DNA of 8,235 nt from Candidatus Cloacimonadota bacterium (GTDB lineage Bacteria > Muiribacteriota > UBA6191 > JACPRK01). This document shows, one piece after another, positions 7,132 to 8,235 of this stretch. The position numbers and the translations under genes were made by a program. Position 1 is the stretch's first letter, and each line of letters opens with the position of its first letter. The DNA lies in assembly GCA_021772705.1 (NCBI GenBank), contig JAJFLN010000499.1, forward strand, positions 1 to 8,235, read 5' to 3'. A model generated the notes under the pieces. It did not search any database. It saw nothing but the letters and a program-made list of their open reading frames with translations, and had not been told where the DNA came from.

Positions 7132-8136
7132 TCAGCCCTTCCGCTCGACGCCCTTCAGGGCCTTCTTCCGAAGCCCGTGAAGCTGGGGCAGTTCGGGATG
7201 CTCCGCCAGGGCTCTCTCGAAGAGCCGGTTCAGCTCCTCGAAACGACCGAGCTTCTTGTAACAGGAGACAACGACGCTTCGGACGAACCGGTCCAGGGGG
7301 TCCTCCATGAAGAAAGGCTCCAGGACTCCGATGGCCTCCTCGGAGTTACCCAGCTTGTTGAGACAGAACCCCCGCTGCCGCAGGGCATACCGATTGGAAG
7401 GCTCAAGCGCCAGGGCAGTCTCGAAGGCCGCCGCCGCTCCGGCATGGTCGCCCTGCTTGTAGAACTGTTCCCCCGCCAGGATATGAAGCTGCGGATTCCG
7501 CTGGTAGCTGGGGACTCTCAGAAGCGCATGAAGCTCCTCGAGTGCCTCTCCAGCCGAGAGCTCCGCAAGCCGGTTCCGGATCAGGTCCCGGATCGTGAAT
7601 GGGTCCTGTGGCCTGAGCTTCAACAGCTGCTCGCAGACCCGCGTGGCCCTCTCCGTGTCCCCCCTGGCTGCACACGCCGTCTCAAGGCCCGCCAGCAACC
7701 AGACGTTATCCGGCTCGGCCTCCAGGGCCGCCTCGGCTCGGCGTATGGCTTCGCCATGCTCTCCAGCCCGGTTGAGCGCCTTCACGATCAAGCTCGTCAG
7801 GTAAGTCGAGGGCTGCTGGCGCTCAGCTTCAAGGAACTGCTCCAGCGCCTCGCGGGGCCGCCGCTGCCGCAGCAACACCTCCCCCTTCAACTTGAAACCA
7901 CCGGCCCCTTCTGGGAAGTCCCGCTGCAGCTCCTCGATCAGACGAGCCGCCTCCGACACCTTCCCGCCAGCAAGCAGCAGCTGGGCCAACGCCTCCCGCA
8001 AGATCGAGTGCCCCGGATAGACCCGCAGCGCATCCCTCAATTCAGCCTCGGCAGCAACGAAGTTCCGCTCCTTCCGTAGCTTGCGGGCCAGCTCGAGCTT
8101 CATCCGGATCAGGTCCGGCAAGGCAGGGCGTGTCAT
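7132..8136 (-). CDS. TPR-repeat protein, partner gene of the ATPase-PglZ fusion (334 residues)
   Basis: The whole protein appears to be a TPR solenoid, a fold that binds peptides or partner proteins. Helix-capping prolines recur at residues 41, 75, 109, 142, 176, 209, 246, 280 and 314, a spacing of 33-37 that fits about nine 34-residue units. Typical TPR positions are clear, for example QGDHAGAAAAFETALALEPSN (228-248) and KLGNSEEAIGVLEPFF (261-276). The unit around 180-212 is the most degenerate. There is no signal peptide, membrane segment or enzymatic motif, and the C-terminus is basic. The stop lies three bases before the giant ATPase-PglZ start, whose ribosome site is within the last codons here, so the two proteins are made together and probably form a complex (inference). 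The start at 8136 is the first ATG after an in-frame TAA and has no strong Shine-Dalgarno; an ATG at residue 12 is possible. TPR proteins are very common, so the function rests on context alone. Confidence 0.88.
   Translation of the reverse strand: MTRPALPDLIRMKLELARKLRKERNFVAAEAELRDALRVYPGHSILREALAQLLLAGGKVSEAARLIEELQRDFPEGAGGFKLKGEVLLRQRRPREALEQFLEAERQQPSTYLTSLIVKALNRAGEHGEAIRRAEAALEAEPDNVWLLAGLETACAARGDTERATRVCEQLLKLRPQDPFTIRDLIRNRLAELSAGEALEELHALLRVPSYQRNPQLHILAGEQFYKQGDHAGAAAAFETALALEPSNRYALRQRGFCLNKLGNSEEAIGVLEPFFMEDPLDRFVRSVVVSCYKKLGRFEELNRLFERALAEHPELPQLHGLRKKALKGVERKG
7136..7142 (-). promoter_or_regulatory. Ribosome binding site of the ATPase-PglZ gene, inside the end of the TPR gene
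   Basis: GGAAGGG on the minus strand lies seven bases before the ATG at 7128 and overlaps the last Arg-Lys-Gly codons of the TPR gene. It fixes the start of the giant gene and supports translational coupling. Confidence 0.7.
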
Positions 8137-8235
8137 GGCGATGCCATCTTACCGCGATCGCCGGGGCAACGACTCAATTGAAAGACTCCCGCATGGGCGC
8201 CGCCCCTGACCCCGCCCAATGGTCCAGACCCAATG

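Noticed and set aside
6475..8079. A 534-codon open frame on the plus strand, and other long plus-strand frames such as 2803-3960, 5224-6099 and 427-1203.
   Set aside because: They lie wholly antisense to well supported genes, are rich in Gln, Leu, Arg and Gly with no recognisable motif, and are expected from the third-position GC bias of the real genes.
8146..8177. A leaderless promoter for the TPR operon: TTGAGT and TAAGAT on the minus strand just before the ATG at 8136.
   Set aside because: The spacer is 20 bases, longer than normal, and both boxes are weak; it is no better than chance in a region of this size.
8194..8218. A small inverted repeat TGGGCG/CGCCCA near the right edge as a terminator of an upstream gene.
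   Set aside because: The stem is only 6 bp with a 13-base loop and no T-tract follows; such stems are common in GC-rich DNA.
8137..8235. A partial gene upstream of the TPR gene: the minus-strand frame ending in the TGA that overlaps the TPR start as ATGA stays open to the window edge.
   Set aside because: Only about 33 codons are visible, a second frame is open too, the composition is Gly-rich with lower third-position GC than the real genes, and no family is recognisable. It cannot be excluded without the sequence to the right.

Overview
The window comes from a GC-rich bacterium with no recognisable taxonomic marker, so I cannot name a lineage. All four genes I accept lie on the minus strand, so the biological order runs from right to left: a TPR protein, a giant ATPase-PglZ protein, a cysteine desulfurase, then tRNA 2-thiouridylase MnmA, which is cut by the left edge. 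Long plus-strand open frames are shadows of these genes.

Right part (1816-8136): a compact two-gene operon. The first gene encodes a 334-residue protein made almost wholly of about nine TPR units. Three bases downstream starts a 1770-residue protein with an N-terminal P-loop ATPase of the kind seen in BREX/Pgl systems (BrxC/PglY-like), a winged-helix-like segment, a very long helical middle with a short Cys-rich site, and a C-terminal PglZ domain of the alkaline-phosphatase superfamily. Every active-site residue expected for a two-metal phosphodiesterase seems to be present. In described BREX/Pgl loci the ATPase and PglZ are separate proteins accompanied by a methyltransferase and other factors. 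Here they are one chain with a TPR partner, and none of the other BREX parts are in view. This is the best candidate for an undescribed, probably defence-related, system.

Middle part (1408-1815): a 408-base gap with three distinct things. Downstream of the giant gene is a cluster of four perfect GC-rich hairpins (1629-1781), with one possible long-range helix. Next is a 117-bp MITE-like element (1494-1610) with perfect 27-bp terminal inverted repeats, an internal 18-bp palindrome and a perfect 10-bp target duplication on both sides. Between the element and the desulfurase lies a plausible sigma70-type promoter with an extended -10, so the insertion stopped just upstream of the -35.

Left part (1-1407): housekeeping sulfur transfer. 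A group I cysteine desulfurase (387 residues, all key residues present) is followed after 18 bases by mnmA. The desulfurase makes enzyme-bound persulfide, and MnmA uses such sulfur to thiolate U34 of certain tRNAs. These two genes are most likely unrelated to the defence-like operon and simply flank it.
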